Source of the DNA: Bifidobacterium breve
GTDB lineage: Bacteria; Actinomycetota; Acidimicrobiia; Acidimicrobiales; Ilumatobacteraceae
Assembly: GCA_945869715.1 (NCBI GenBank)
Contig: CAMBPP010000026.1
Location: 1-14,705, forward strand
Direction of reading: 5' to 3'
Length of the DNA: 14,705 bases
Of the stretch, positions 7,352-13,993 are shown one piece after another. Position numbers and translations under genes: made by a program. The stretch's first letter is position 1. The number at the start of each line of letters is the position of its first letter. The notes beneath the pieces were generated by a model, which saw nothing but the letters and a program-made list of their open reading frames with translations, was not told the origin of the DNA and did no database searches.

Positions 7352-7618
7352 TTAGCGACGAAGACCAAGTTTTGCGATGAGATCGCGGTAACGCTGAATA
7401 TCGCGGTCACGAACGTAATCGAGCATGCGGCGACGACGGCCAACCAACATCAAAAGTCCACGACGTGAGTGGTGATCTTTTGGGTGGTCTTTCAAGTGGT
7501 CAGTTAATTGATTGATGCGGTCGGTGAGGAGCGCAATCTGAACATCTGGAGAGCCGGTATCGGTCGCGTGCTGTTGGTGCACGGCGATGGTGGTCTGCTT
7601 TGGTGCCTTTTCTGGCAT
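7352..7618 (-). CDS. rpsO: 30S ribosomal protein S15
   Basis: This small-subunit protein binds 16S rRNA at the central-domain three-way junction early in 30S assembly. The 88 residues match the normal S15 length and carry the family core TGSPDVQIALLTDRINQLTDHL, HHSRRGLLMLVGRRRRMLDYV and a C-terminal RYRDLIAKLGLRR. The frame is open to 7756, but homology starts at ATG 7618, which has GAGG 5 nt upstream. It lies first in the rpsO-pnp-dapB block, divergent from ribE. A hairpin in its leader (7646-7683) may mediate S15 autoregulation, as known for other bacteria with differing leader structures. Confidence 0.97.
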   Translation of the reverse strand: MPEKAPKQTTIAVHQQHATDTGSPDVQIALLTDRINQLTDHLKDHPKDHHSRRGLLMLVGRRRRMLDYVRDRDIQRYRDLIAKLGLRR

Positions 7619-7645
7619 GGGTGCCTCACTTTGTATATGACGTGG

Positions 7646-7683
7646 GTCGCTCGCAGCCAGTTGGCCACGGGCATCTGAGCGAC
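7646..7683 (-). promoter_or_regulatory. rpsO leader hairpin, candidate S15 autoregulatory element
   Basis: GTCGCTC (7646-7652) and GAGCGAC (7677-7683) form a 7-bp stem, extended past a 2-nt bulge by AG/CT, about 28 nt before the rpsO start. A smaller CCCC/GGGG hairpin (7689-7706) lies just upstream in the transcript. The role is inferred from position only. Confidence 0.4.
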
Positions 7684-7727
7684 GCTCTCCCCTTCTCTCG
7701 TTGGGGTGGGCCTTGCTAGACCTCTTC

Positions 7728-7756
7728 AGGCTACGGAATAGACACGACACCACCAA
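7728..7756 (-). promoter_or_regulatory. Candidate rpsO promoter
   Basis: Minus-strand TTGGTG (7751-7756), a 17-bp spacer and TAGCCT (7728-7733) would give a leader of about 100 nt that includes both leader hairpins. The -35 matches consensus only in TTG, so this is tentative. Confidence 0.35.
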
Positions 7757-7767
7757 CCTGCGACGGG

Positions 7768-7773
7768 TAACCT
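7768..7773 (+). promoter_or_regulatory. Candidate -10 of leaderless ribE transcript
   Basis: TAACCT lies exactly 6 nt before the GTG start of ribE, and no SD is present. This fits the TANNNT spacing of leaderless actinobacterial genes. The -35 position has no recognisable consensus. Confidence 0.45.
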
Positions 7774-7779
7774 TGCCCC

Positions 7780-8364
7780 GTGTTCACAGGAATTGTCGAA
7801 GAACTTGGGCGGGTCATCTCGCGGCGCGGACCCCGATTGCGCATCTCTGCGTCCACAGTGCTCGAAGGCAGCGAACTCGGCGCTTCCATAGCTGTCAACG
7901 GTTGCTGTTTGACCCTTGTGTCATCAAACACCGCCGCCAACCCCTCATGGTGGGAAGCCGACGTGAGTGAAGAGACCTATTTACGTACCAACTTGAACGA
8001 CATCGAAGATGGCGCCGTGGTCAACCTTGAACGCCCCATGGCTCTTGGTGAGCGCCTTGGCGGACACATTGTGCTTGGCCATGTTGATGGCGTTGGAACA
8101 GTGGTTCAATCCGCTCCCGACTTACGCATTCGCATCGCTCCAGAACTCATGGTGTATCTCGTTGAGAAAGGTTCCGTCACCGTCGACGGCATCAGTCTCA
8201 CCGCGTTCAACTTGAGCGACGACACATTTGATGTTGCAGTCATTCCTCACACGTGCGAGGTCACCACACTTGGCGTTCGTCGCGCAGGCGACCGAGTAAA
8301 TATTGAAATGGATGTACTGGCCAAACACGTTGAACGACTGCTGACTGCGCACATAAAAAAATGA
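7780..8364 (+). CDS. ribE: Riboflavin synthase, alpha chain
   Basis: This enzyme dismutates two 6,7-dimethyl-8-ribityllumazine molecules to riboflavin and 5-amino-6-ribitylaminouracil. The 194 residues begin with the family hallmark MFTGIVEELG and contain two lumazine-binding barrels: NGCCLTL (41-47) in the first and IVLGHVDGVG (97-106) opening the second, with VDGISLT (135-141) matching the first-barrel motif. The start codon is GTG at 7780, fixed by the hallmark sequence; no SD is visible and a TANNNT lies 6 nt upstream. The stop overlaps the start of the next gene as ATGA (8361-8364), so the chorismate mutase fusion is probably translated by coupling. No other rib genes lie beside it, but ribF lies 3.3 kb away on the opposite strand. 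I saw no FMN-riboswitch-like leader. The gene is also called ribC in some species. Confidence 0.96.
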   Translation: MFTGIVEELGRVISRRGPRLRISASTVLEGSELGASIAVNGCCLTLVSSNTAANPSWWEADVSEETYLRTNLNDIEDGAVVNLERPMALGERLGGHIVLGHVDGVGTVVQSAPDLRIRIAPELMVYLVEKGSVTVDGISLTAFNLSDDTFDVAVIPHTCEVTTLGVRRAGDRVNIEMDVLAKHVERLLTAHIKK

Positions 8365-9161
8365 GCGATATTTCACAAGAATTGTCAGCGTTGCGTAACG
8401 AAATAGACAGCATTGACCAGGGCATTGTTGAACTACTCGCTCGTCGACTTGAAGTGTGCAAAGAAGTAGCCGATGTAAAATCGCAGGTAGATGCAGCAGT
8501 CATTCAGCCACAACGCGTTCGTGAAGTACTCACCACACGCAGGCAGTGGGCCATTAACAAAAATGTCGATGCCGACTTTGCAGAACAAATATTCCGCACA
8601 CTGCTCGCAGAAACACACCGTATAGAAGTTGCTCACGGGCGCAACGAAACTGCACCACTTAAAGATGCCGAGATGAACGGCGCTTCCGCTCTCGACACCG
8701 TGGCGTGCCGCATCGACCACGTTGTAGTAGCCGTGACCGACATCAGTGCCACTTGTGCGTTTTTCACTCAAATGGGGTTCCGCGTGTCGTCCACCGACGA
8801 CAAAGACATGTTTCTCGCAGAAGCAGGTGGAGTTTTAGTTGTTCTGCTCGGCGCCGGCAACGATGCTGCAGTGCAGGCACACCTCGATGAACACGGTTCA
8901 GGTGTTCAGCACATTGCTATTGAGGTGCTCAATGCAGGCTTCACACAGCAGGCCCTCTCGGAAATTGGCGTTCCTCTCCTCACCGACGTCATTGTTGACA
9001 AAGATGGTCATGAGCAGCTCTTCACCGTGCTCGACCCGGTTTCGGGCGTTCAATTGGGCTTCATTAGTCGTACAGGGCACCGCTTGCCTCTCAATAGTCA
9101 CAATGTGAGAGCCCTTTTTGCTGTGGCTCCCAATCAGCACCCGAACGAGCAGCCGAACTAA
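8361..9161 (+). CDS. Chorismate mutase (AroQ) - VOC domain fusion protein
   Basis: Residues 1-92 are an all-helical AroQ chorismate mutase, which converts chorismate to prephenate on the way to tyrosine and phenylalanine. Aligned by eye to the E. coli domain, R12, R29, K40 and R52 match R11, R28, K39 and R51. E89 replaces Q88 (Glu is found there in other mutases), while Q49 and V53 replace D48 and E52. After a linker of about 25 residues, 117-237 form a vicinal-oxygen-chelate (VOC) domain. GSGVQHIAIEV (179-189) resembles the N-terminal half of 4-hydroxyphenylpyruvate dioxygenase, and methylmalonyl-CoA epimerases also share this fold. Two of the usual four metal ligands are visible (H120, H184); the acidic/Gln positions appear to be hydrophobic or Gly (near V161 and G233). 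The start overlaps the ribE stop. The mutase call is firm; the VOC role is unknown. Confidence 0.85.
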   Translation: MSDISQELSALRNEIDSIDQGIVELLARRLEVCKEVADVKSQVDAAVIQPQRVREVLTTRRQWAINKNVDADFAEQIFRTLLAETHRIEVAHGRNETAPLKDAEMNGASALDTVACRIDHVVVAVTDISATCAFFTQMGFRVSSTDDKDMFLAEAGGVLVVLLGAGNDAAVQAHLDEHGSGVQHIAIEVLNAGFTQQALSEIGVPLLTDVIVDKDGHEQLFTVLDPVSGVQLGFISRTGHRLPLNSHNVRALFAVAPNQHPNEQPN

Positions 9162-9306
9162 CAACTCTGCAGCCACCTACGCTAAAGTCTTATTGCTTGA
9201 CATGTAGGTAGTGCCTTGGATTTCTAGCTCCCAAAGTATTGCCGTTGAGCGCTGGCAGACATACTCAGTTCGTTCCTTCGGAACGGTTACCGGAAAAGGT
9301 TTCTTC
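9162..9306 (+). promoter_or_regulatory. fbiC upstream region with consensus -35 and small hairpin
   Basis: A perfect TTGACA (9197-9202) is present, with only a weak -10 candidate (ATTTCT, 9220-9225, 17-bp spacer). It would give a leader of about 75 nt that holds a 6-bp triloop hairpin (CGTTCC/GGAACG, 9271-9285) and ends in an SD-like AAAAGG. fbiC may therefore have its own promoter besides read-through from ribE. Confidence 0.35.
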
Positions 9307-11676
9307 ATGCTGTCCCAGCGACCCTCGCTAGATACTCCGCTCCCTCAGTTGCTCGCTCTCGCCTCTGCTCGACGCGACACACTTTTCGGAACACGCGTTA
9401 CGTATTCACCCAAGGTGTTTATTCCGCTCACCATGTTGTGCCGCGACACCTGTGGCTATTGCACCTTTGCTCAGCCGCCAGCACGCCTTGAAAACCCTTT
9501 CCTCTCTGCAGAGCAAGTACTTGCCATTGCAAAGGCCGGGGCTAAACAAGGCTGCCACGAAGCTCTCTTTACTCTTGGTGAGCGCCCAGAACTGCGTTAC
9601 GACATTGCAGCGCAATGGTTGAAAGTAAATGGTTACGACAGCACCGTGCATTATTTGCACGACATGGCACAACTCGTTCTCACTGAAACAGGTTTGCTTC
9701 CACACGCAAATGCCGGAGCACTTTACGAAGATGAACTTGCACTTCTGCGTAAGGTATCCCCTTCGCAGGGAATGATGATTGAAACTCTGCGCGATGATCT
9801 TCCATGCCACCGCGGAGCGCCCGACAAAGTGCCACAACGCCGACTCGACACATTACAGTGGGCTGGCGAACTCAACATTCCTTTCACCACCGGCATCTTG
9901 GTCGGCATTGGTGAAGACCGCGAAGACCGTATTGCAGCGCTTGAAGCAATTGCCGCATTGCATGAAAAGTACGGACACGTACAAGAAGTAATTGTTCAGA
10001 ACTTTTTGCCGAAGCCACGCACCGGAATGCAACACGAAGAACCTTGCCCGGAAGATGAATACTTGTGGAGCATTGCAATGGCACGCCTCATCTTGCCCGA
10101 TTCCATTCACTTGCAAGCACCGCCCAACTTGTCTGACGACTTTGGCATTTTGCTCGATGCCGGCATCGACGACTGGGGTGGCGTCTCCCCTGTTACTGCC
10201 GACCACGTAAACCCTGAACGCCCATGGCCAGCACTCGAGCGACTACGTGAAGTTACTTCACAACGCGGATACGAACTCGCACCACGTCTCACCATTTACC
10301 CCAAGTACGTGCGTGAGCCCGCACAATGGATTGACCCTGCAGTGCAATTTGCCGTCATGGATCGCGCCGACGCTGAAGGCCTTGGCCGTGACGATCCGGG
10401 TGCTATTTGGCCAGAAAAAGTAACAGCTGCCGATGTTGTGCTTGACGGTGCAGAGGTTGTCTTAGTAGGACACCGCTCAACACAGTGGTACTCAGGCGCT
10501 AACAACAAGCCACCTATTCTCATTCCTGGAGTTGCAAAAATTTCTCGTGAGTTGCGCGAAATTTTCGATGGTGTTGAATCAGGGGAACTCCCCAACGAAC
10601 AACAGATCGTTGCACTTTTCCGCGCCCGTGGCCGCGAGATGAACGCCGTTGCTGAATTTGCCGACGACCTGCGCAAGCGCGCTGTTGGCGACACCGTCAC
10701 CTGGGTACACAACCGCAATATCAACTACACCAACGTTTGCACATTCAAATGTAAATTCTGCGGTTTCTCGAAAGGCCCACTCAGCCTCAACTTGCGTGGT
10801 ACCCCGTATTTGCTCACGCTCGACGACATTGCACAACGTGCCGCACAAGCATGGGAAATGGGAGCAACAGAGGTCACTTTACAAGGTGGTATTCACCCCG
10901 ATTTCGATGGCGACTATTACATCGACGTCACGCGTGCAGTGAAAGACGCCGTTCCAGAAATGCATGTACATGGCTTCACCGCTCTTGAAGTCACCGAAGG
11001 CGCAAAGCGACTCAGTGAGTCTTTAGAGACATACCTCATTCGTTTGAAAAATGCAGGGCTCGCCTCTCTACCCGGTACCGCTGCCGAAATACTCGACGAC
11101 AAAATTCGTGCCATCTTGTGCCCCGACAAAGTGAACACAGAAGAATGGCTCGAATGTCATCGCGTGGCACACAGCGTGGGCTTACGTTCCAATATCACCA
11201 TCATGTTTGGAAGTGTGGAACACACCGACAGTTGGGCTAAGCACATGGTGGTTACCCGTGACCTGCAAAAAGAAACGGGCGGCTTTACCGAATTCGTTGG
11301 GCTCCCCTTCGTACACATGGCGTCGCCTATTTACTTACAACGCAAATCTCGTCGTGGGCCAACATTCCGCGAAACTATTTTGATGCATGCTGTTGCGCGC
11401 ATTGCTTACCATGGTCTCATCGACAACATCCAAGTGTCGTGGACTAAAGTTGGTATCGACGGTGCCCGCCAAATGCTCAACGCTGGTTGCAACGACCTCG
11501 GCGGAACACTGATGGACGAGAACATCTCACGTGCAGCAGGTGCAAACCATGGTCAAAAGATGAGCGAAGACAGCTTCAACGCACTCGTTTCACCTTTGGG
11601 TCGCACGCTTGAACAGCGCACTACTACTTATGGTCGCGTTCCAGGTGGCAACGACTTAATTAGCTCTCGCGCATGA
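9307..11676 (+). CDS. fbiC: FO synthase, fused CofG-CofH radical SAM enzyme
   Basis: This enzyme makes 7,8-didemethyl-8-hydroxy-5-deazariboflavin (FO), the chromophore of coenzyme F420, from tyrosine and 5-amino-6-ribitylaminouracil. The 789 residues contain two radical SAM domains, each with a CxxxCxxC cluster: C45, C49, C52 (CRDTCGYC) after VTYSPKVFIPLT in the CofG half, and C478, C482, C485 (CTFKCKFC) in the CofH half, followed by EVTLQGGIHPD. Order and length match actinobacterial FbiC. I chose ATG 9307 because AAAAGG lies 7 nt upstream and homology begins soon after; an in-frame GTG at 9211 would add 32 residues lying over the likely promoter. The 3' end overlaps convergent ribF by 49 bp. 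It follows ribE and the chorismate mutase fusion, which relate to its two substrates. Confidence 0.96.
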   Translation: MLSQRPSLDTPLPQLLALASARRDTLFGTRVTYSPKVFIPLTMLCRDTCGYCTFAQPPARLENPFLSAEQVLAIAKAGAKQGCHEALFTLGERPELRYDIAAQWLKVNGYDSTVHYLHDMAQLVLTETGLLPHANAGALYEDELALLRKVSPSQGMMIETLRDDLPCHRGAPDKVPQRRLDTLQWAGELNIPFTTGILVGIGEDREDRIAALEAIAALHEKYGHVQEVIVQNFLPKPRTGMQHEEPCPEDEYLWSIAMARLILPDSIHLQAPPNLSDDFGILLDAGIDDWGGVSPVTADHVNPERPWPALERLREVTSQRGYELAPRLTIYPKYVREPAQWIDPAVQFAVMDRADAEGLGRDDPGAIWPEKVTAADVVLDGAEVVLVGHRSTQWYSGANNKPPILIPGVAKISRELREIFDGVESGELPNEQQIVALFRARGREMNAVAEFADDLRKRAVGDTVTWVHNRNINYTNVCTFKCKFCGFSKGPLSLNLRGTPYLLTLDDIAQRAAQAWEMGATEVTLQGGIHPDFDGDYYIDVTRAVKDAVPEMHVHGFTALEVTEGAKRLSESLETYLIRLKNAGLASLPGTAAEILDDKIRAILCPDKVNTEEWLECHRVAHSVGLRSNITIMFGSVEHTDSWAKHMVVTRDLQKETGGFTEFVGLPFVHMASPIYLQRKSRRGPTFRETILMHAVARIAYHGLIDNIQVSWTKVGIDGARQMLNAGCNDLGGTLMDENISRAAGANHGQKMSEDSFNALVSPLGRTLEQRTTTYGRVPGGNDLISSRA

Positions 11677-12593
11677 TCAACATCTAGTTTCACTTGCGCA
11701 ATGAGCGCGTCGGGGCCATTGAACTTTCGTTCAGAGCGCAAGAAGTGCGTGAACTCAACTTTTGCATCTTCGCCATATAGATCTATTGATTCATCAATGA
11801 GGTGTGCCTCAAGCAATGAAGAGTTGCTGTGCTCATAGAAGGTCGGGCGACGCCCAAGGTTGATTGCACATGCATACCGCACACCTGACGGGCGGGTGTA
11901 AATACCTGCGTACACACCGTCGGCGGGCAGGCAGATAGTGCCCGGAACTTGAACATTGGCAGTTGCAAACCCAATAGTGCGTCCACGCTGGTCGCCTGTC
12001 ACCACAGGGCCACGCACTTCGAAGGGGTGCCCAAGTAAAGCCGTTGCGGTGTCAATTTCGCCGCCACGAAGTGCACGACGAATGGCTGTGGAGCTAATGG
12101 GCTCCTCTACTCCATCTTCTCGCTCTAAAAGTTCGAGTGGCCCAGTAGTGAAGCCATATTTGACTCCTTCGGTGCGCAAAAGAGCAACATTGCCACCTCT
12201 ATTTTTCCCAAAATGGAAATCTTCGCCAACAACAATATGTTGCACACGCAAGCAGTCAACAAGCACGCGCTTCACAAAAGCCTCTGGGTTTTCCGTTGCT
12301 TGTTCTTCATTGAAGGGAACAACAACAACCGCATCGACTCCGGTGGTCGACAAGAGTTCAATTTTCTGCTCTAAATCTGTTAACAAAAGTGGCGCCGACT
12401 CGGGCCGCACCACCGACGCGGGGTGCTTATCGAAAGTCACCACAACACTGAGTGCATTTTGTGACTTCGCCTGCTCGCGCACTGCAGCAATAACTGCCTG
12501 GTGACCAAGGTGCACGCCGTCGTATGCGCCAATAGTAAGAACGCAACGCCCAGAAGGCCATGGCGATACCGATAAGTCACGAACAATAATCAC
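11628..12593 (-). CDS. ribF: Bifunctional riboflavin kinase / FAD synthetase
   Basis: RibF phosphorylates riboflavin to FMN and adenylylates FMN to FAD. In the 321-residue form, the N-terminal nucleotidyltransferase half shows GAYDGVHLGHQ (22-32), VVGEDFHFGKNRGG (121-134) and ISSTAIRR (166-173). The C-terminal kinase half has GRTIGFATANV (204-214) and an INLGRRPTF motif. The start is uncertain: GTG 12593 gives the most family-like N-terminus, while GTG 12611 (overlapping the truB stop by 8 nt) or TTG 12620 would lengthen it. None has a clear SD, and coupling to truB is likely. The last 49 bp overlap the 3' end of fbiC on the other strand. Downstream rpsO, its usual neighbour, is displaced by about 4 kb. 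Confidence 0.94.
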   Translation of the reverse strand: MIIVRDLSVSPWPSGRCVLTIGAYDGVHLGHQAVIAAVREQAKSQNALSVVVTFDKHPASVVRPESAPLLLTDLEQKIELLSTTGVDAVVVVPFNEEQATENPEAFVKRVLVDCLRVQHIVVGEDFHFGKNRGGNVALLRTEGVKYGFTTGPLELLEREDGVEEPISSTAIRRALRGGEIDTATALLGHPFEVRGPVVTGDQRGRTIGFATANVQVPGTICLPADGVYAGIYTRPSGVRYACAINLGRRPTFYEHSNSSLLEAHLIDESIDLYGEDAKVEFTHFLRSERKFNGPDALIAQVKLDVDHARELIKSLPPGTRP

Positions 12594-12603
12594 GTAGGAG
12601 ACA

Positions 12604-13512
12604 CTATCCACTAAAGGCAATGACGACTGTTGGTTTTGCCAGTGTCAGGCCTAGTCCTGTTTGTGACGCAGTTGGTTCGTACACACCCAGCAGCACTTCA
12701 TTGGGGCCATACACGCTCCATGGACCTTCGCCCACCCAACCAACTGCTGCATCGACGGGCAGCATTGCACCATGTAACGCACGATCTGCTGTTTCAGCAT
12801 CAAGATCTACTCGTGCAAGATGTTCCACAAGGCCCACTTCGCTGAGCAATTGCGGATTCTCCAAGGCAGAGGTCATCTGTTCGGTGAAGCGCCCCACTCG
12901 GGTGCGGCGCAAGCGACGTAAATGTGCCCCACCACCAAGTAAACGACCAAGGTCGTCGGCCAACGTACGCACATAGGTTCCCGACGAACATTCAACGCTC
13001 ATGCGATACACCAAAGGGTCATCGGTTGGCTCGATGTCGAAACGAGAAATATGCACTGGTCGCGCTTTGCGCTCAATATCTACGCCTTCGCGTGCATATT
13101 CATGCAATCGTTTCCCATCAACCTTGAGCGCCGACACCATCGGTGGCACCTGCAAAATGTCACCCGTTAAGTTCTCGCGCACCACGCGCTGTACATCGGC
13201 TGTAGTAACTGCACTCATATTGAAGGTTTCAAGCACTTCACCAGAATCATCAAGCGTGCTGGTGCGCGAACCTAAAACAACTTCTGCAACATATTCTTTG
13301 TCGGCACCTGAAACGAATTGCATCAGTCGCGTGGCACGACCCACCGCAACAACCAACACTCCCGTTGCATCGGGGTCAAGAGTTCCTGCATGCCCAATGC
13401 GACGTTCACCCAAAGATTTGCGCAATGTATTCACAACATCGTGACTGGTGACTCCTGCAGGCTTATCGATCAGCACGAGGCCATGCACCTGTGGCGGGCG
13501 CCGCTTTGCCAT
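12604..13512 (-). CDS. truB: tRNA pseudouridine(55) synthase
   Basis: TruB isomerises U55 in the T-loop of tRNAs. The 302 residues show the family N-terminus GLVLIDKPAGVTSHDVV and the catalytic motif GHAGTLDPDATG (40-51) with nucleophile D46, then DKEYVAEVVLG and SSGTYVRTLADDLG (the Y and R-x-L-x-x-D-L-G motif). The C-terminal part, about 230-302, is the smaller PUA-like region seen in actinobacterial TruB. ATG 13512 lies 5 bp after the rbfA stop, and the 3' end abuts or overlaps ribF, so rbfA-truB-ribF is one operon. Confidence 0.96.
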   Translation of the reverse strand: MAKRRPPQVHGLVLIDKPAGVTSHDVVNTLRKSLGERRIGHAGTLDPDATGVLVVAVGRATRLMQFVSGADKEYVAEVVLGSRTSTLDDSGEVLETFNMSAVTTADVQRVVRENLTGDILQVPPMVSALKVDGKRLHEYAREGVDIERKARPVHISRFDIEPTDDPLVYRMSVECSSGTYVRTLADDLGRLLGGGAHLRRLRRTRVGRFTEQMTSALENPQLLSEVGLVEHLARVDLDAETADRALHGAMLPVDAAVGWVGEGPWSVYGPNEVLLGVYEPTASQTGLGLTLAKPTVVIAFSG

Positions 13513-13517
13513 GTGAG

Positions 13518-13943
13518 TTATTCGGTGTCGGGCACCACGTAGGTGCCTTTTTCCATCGCCTCGCGGCGTTCGCGGTCGATGCGCAACACTTCGTCGATGC
13601 GTGCTGCGGCCCGAATGACGGTGTCGGGTCGAAAATCGAGAATAGGAGTTTTCTTCGTACGAATTTGGCGACCCACAGACGACTGAATACGAATGCGCAG
13701 CTCCCCAAGTGTGGTCAGAATTTCTTCGTCGCCCGCTTCGTCTGCAAGAGAGTCGTAATAGACAATGGCTCGGTTGAGTTCGGCATCAACATCTATCGCC
13801 GTGATAGTGACAAAGGCCAAGCGCTCGTCATCGATGCGCACTAGTTCCTCGGCAATAACCTCGCGAAGGAGTTCATTAAGACGGGCCTCGCGGGGATATT
13901 TGTGGGCAGATGAACCGCTTGAACGCTTTCGCGGCTTAGACAT
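13518..13943 (-). CDS. rbfA: 30S ribosome-binding factor A
   Basis: RbfA is a KH-fold protein that helps mature the 16S rRNA 5' end and is needed for cold adaptation in other bacteria. The 141 residues contain the expected LNELLREVIAEELVRI helix, the strand VTITAIDVDAELNRAIVYYDSL and a downstream RIQSSVGRQIRTKKTPILDFRPD segment typical of RbfA. I chose ATG 13943; GTG 13952 would add three residues. A TAGCGT hexamer (13951-13956) lies 7 nt before the ATG, suggesting a leaderless transcript, although a GGAG at 3 nt spacing is also present. infB, commonly upstream in this cluster, is absent; divergent leuS is there instead. Confidence 0.94.
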   Translation of the reverse strand: MSKPRKRSSGSSAHKYPREARLNELLREVIAEELVRIDDERLAFVTITAIDVDAELNRAIVYYDSLADEAGDEEILTTLGELRIRIQSSVGRQIRTKKTPILDFRPDTVIRAAARIDEVLRIDRERREAMEKGTYVVPDTE

Positions 13944-13993
13944 GTACTCCACGCTACCTACGGCACCCCTTCGCCCCCTACCATGTAGGAGTT
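13944..13993. promoter_or_regulatory. Divergent promoter region rbfA / leuS
   Basis: The 50-bp spacer carries TAGCGT (minus, 13951-13956), 7 nt before rbfA, and TACCAT (plus, 13979-13984), 9 nt before leuS. No -35 consensus was seen for either. Both starts have a GGAG only 2-3 nt from the ATG, too close for a typical SD. Confidence 0.35.

Noticed and set aside
7619..7779. FMN riboswitch before ribE
   Set aside because: I see none of the conserved RFN-element sequence blocks, and the ribE start appears leaderless, leaving no room for one.
9175..9209. ACCTAC/GTAGGT inverted repeat upstream of fbiC
   Set aside because: The arms are only 6 bp with a 23-bp gap and are likely by chance; no regulator is nearby.
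9211..9306. Longer fbiC start at GTG 9211
   Set aside because: The added 32 residues have no family match and overlie a consensus -35 and a likely leader; ATG 9307 has an SD-like AAAAGG.
11956..12504. 182-codon plus-strand open frame inside ribF
   Set aside because: It is antisense to a well-supported gene, with Ser/Thr/Pro-rich low-complexity translation typical of a shadow frame.
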